From Leptospira ellisii (GTDB lineage: Bacteria; Spirochaetota; Leptospiria; Leptospirales; Leptospiraceae), in the NCBI RefSeq assembly GCF_002811955.1, contig NZ_NPEF01000032.1, positions 1 through 23,407 of the forward strand: a DNA stretch of 23,407 nt, given 5' to 3'. The notes beneath the pieces were generated by a model. It was not told where the DNA came from and searched no databases. It saw nothing but the letters and a program-made list of their open reading frames with translations. Each line of letters begins with the position of its first letter. The first letter of the stretch is position 1. Shown in pieces: positions 22,499-23,407 of this stretch. The position numbers and the translations under genes are program-made.

Positions 22499-23407
22499 TT
22501 AAAATCCTCCGATGCAGACATATTTGACCTGAAGATATTCCTGAATTCCGTACTTTGATCCTTCCCGGCCGAAACCGGATTCCTTTATTCCTCCGAACGG
22601 AACCTGTTCGCTCGAAATCAGTCCTTCATTGATTCCTAAAATTCCGGATTCGATCCTTTCGGAAAGAATTCTAATTTTCTTATAATCGTTCGTATACGCG
22701 TAAGCGGCTAAACCCGAAGGTGTAGAATTCGCCAAACGAATCCCTTCTTCCAAGGATTCGAAACGATAAACGGACGCGATCGGTCCGAAAATTTCCTCGC
22801 GAAAGGAAAGCGAATTCTTCGAAGCGTTCGAAATTAAAGTCGGAGAAAAAAATAATTTCCTTTCCTGAACACGCTTTCCGCCGAGAATCAATTCGCCTCC
22901 GTTGTGCAGCGCGTCTTCGACGTGAAGTTCCATCTTGGCGACCGCCGCTTCGTTTATCAACGGACCGATCGTTACATCGGGATCGAAGCCGTTTCCCACT
23001 CTGAGTTTGGAGACGGCCTCGGAAAAAGATCGAATGAAATCCTCGTAAATCCCGCTTTGAATCAGAAAACGATTCGCACAAACGCAGGTTTGACCGGCAT
23101 TTCTAAACTTAGAAAGCGTCGCTCCCTTTACGGCGGCTTCCAGATCGGCGTCGTCGAAAATGAGAAAGGGTGCGTTGCCTCCCAATTCCAAAGACAAACG
23201 TTTCAGCGTTTTCGAAGAGCGTTCCATGATCGACTTCCCTACGCGGGTGGAACCTGTGAAACTGATCTTTTTTACGTCGGGATGATCGATCAAAACGTTA
23301 GCGATCTCCTCCGGATAACCCGTAAGAACCTGGAAAACGCCGTCGGGAATTCCAGCCTCCCGTGCAAGGGCGACTAACGCAAGCGCGGAAAACGGAGTCA
23401 GCTCGGA
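22499..23407 (-). CDS. gabD: Aldehyde dehydrogenase, succinate-semialdehyde type (5' end beyond window)
   Basis: 302 residues are visible. The frame is open to the window edge, so the N-terminal third (about 150-180 residues, with most of the cofactor-binding region) is missing. The visible part starts with [19 protein letters not shown], part of the NAD(P)-binding fold, then [15 protein letters not shown]. The general-base Glu is in [11 protein letters not shown] and the catalytic Cys in [22 protein letters not shown] follows. The ending [26 protein letters not shown] is typical of the family. The [18 protein letters not shown] and QTCVCANRF sequences favour succinate-semialdehyde dehydrogenase (GabD-like), oxidising succinate semialdehyde to succinate. 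The ATG at 23293 is internal and not the start. The substrate is inferred from similarity. Confidence 0.85.
   Translation of the reverse strand, partial: SELTPFSALALVALAREAGIPDGVFQVLTGYPEEIANVLIDHPDVKKISFTGSTRVGKSIMERSSKTLKRLSLELGGNAPFLIFDDADLEAAVKGATLSKFRNAGQTCVCANRFLIQSGIYEDFIRSFSEAVSKLRVGNGFDPDVTIGPLINEAAVAKMELHVEDALHNGGELILGGKRVQERKLFFSPTLISNASKNSLSFREEIFGPIASVYRFESLEEGIRLANSTPSGLAAYAYTNDYKKIRILSERIESGILGINEGLISSEQVPFGGIKESGFGREGSKYGIQEYLQVKYVCIGGF

Overview
The window most likely comes from a Leptospira chromosome. The strongest marker is the outer-membrane porin gene at 14148-15041. Its mature N-terminal region (DLGQLGGTI, KDGLDAANYY) and its C-terminus (YRVGYKHEL) match OmpL1, a porin I know only from Leptospira. 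Other fitting signs are moderate GC with AT-rich intergenic spacers, frequent TTG/GTG starts, and large multidomain membrane signalling proteins. GC looks higher than in L. interrogans, so another species of the pathogenic or intermediate lineages is likelier. I cannot name the species.

Layout, left to right. A minus-strand polytopic membrane protein that looks like a GT-C glycosyltransferase (207-2213) overlaps head-to-head with a plus-strand run. That run is an AttH/CrtC-type lipocalin-like protein (2182-3318), two permeases closely resembling YejB and YejE, two separate Opp/Dpp-type ATPases, and an AsmA-like envelope protein (to 9469). The five genes from yejB onward are joined by 4-nt overlaps or very short gaps and look like one operon. 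No substrate-binding protein gene is present. After a G/C-rich folded repeat-like element comes a minus-strand pair: a 78-aa small protein and a membrane-anchored MutS-like ATPase.

A small plus-strand gene (11982-12188) and a secreted caspase-fold protein (12330-13952, minus) converge on a shared terminator. ompL1 follows on the minus strand with its own terminator and a long AT-rich upstream region holding three inverted repeats. Next are ilvC (ketol-acid reductoisomerase) and a six-TM methyl-accepting chemotaxis-type protein, both minus. An OsmC-family peroxidase (plus) is divergent from the latter. Then come a 1060-aa sensor phosphatase (membrane region, HAMP, coiled coil, SpoIIE/PP2C, TPR) and the 3' two thirds of a succinate-semialdehyde-type aldehyde dehydrogenase that runs off the right edge.

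Functionally this is mostly core envelope, transport, signalling and metabolic DNA. I see no transposase, integrase, CRISPR array, tRNA or rRNA. The least ordinary items are the membrane-anchored MutS-like protein with its predicted leaderless partner gene, the periplasmic caspase-fold protein with an EF-hand-like loop, the Yej-type transporter without YejA, and several perfect inverted repeats placed like operators in front of ompL1, the caspase gene and the chemotaxis-type gene. All functional statements rest on motif recognition by eye; no database search was run.
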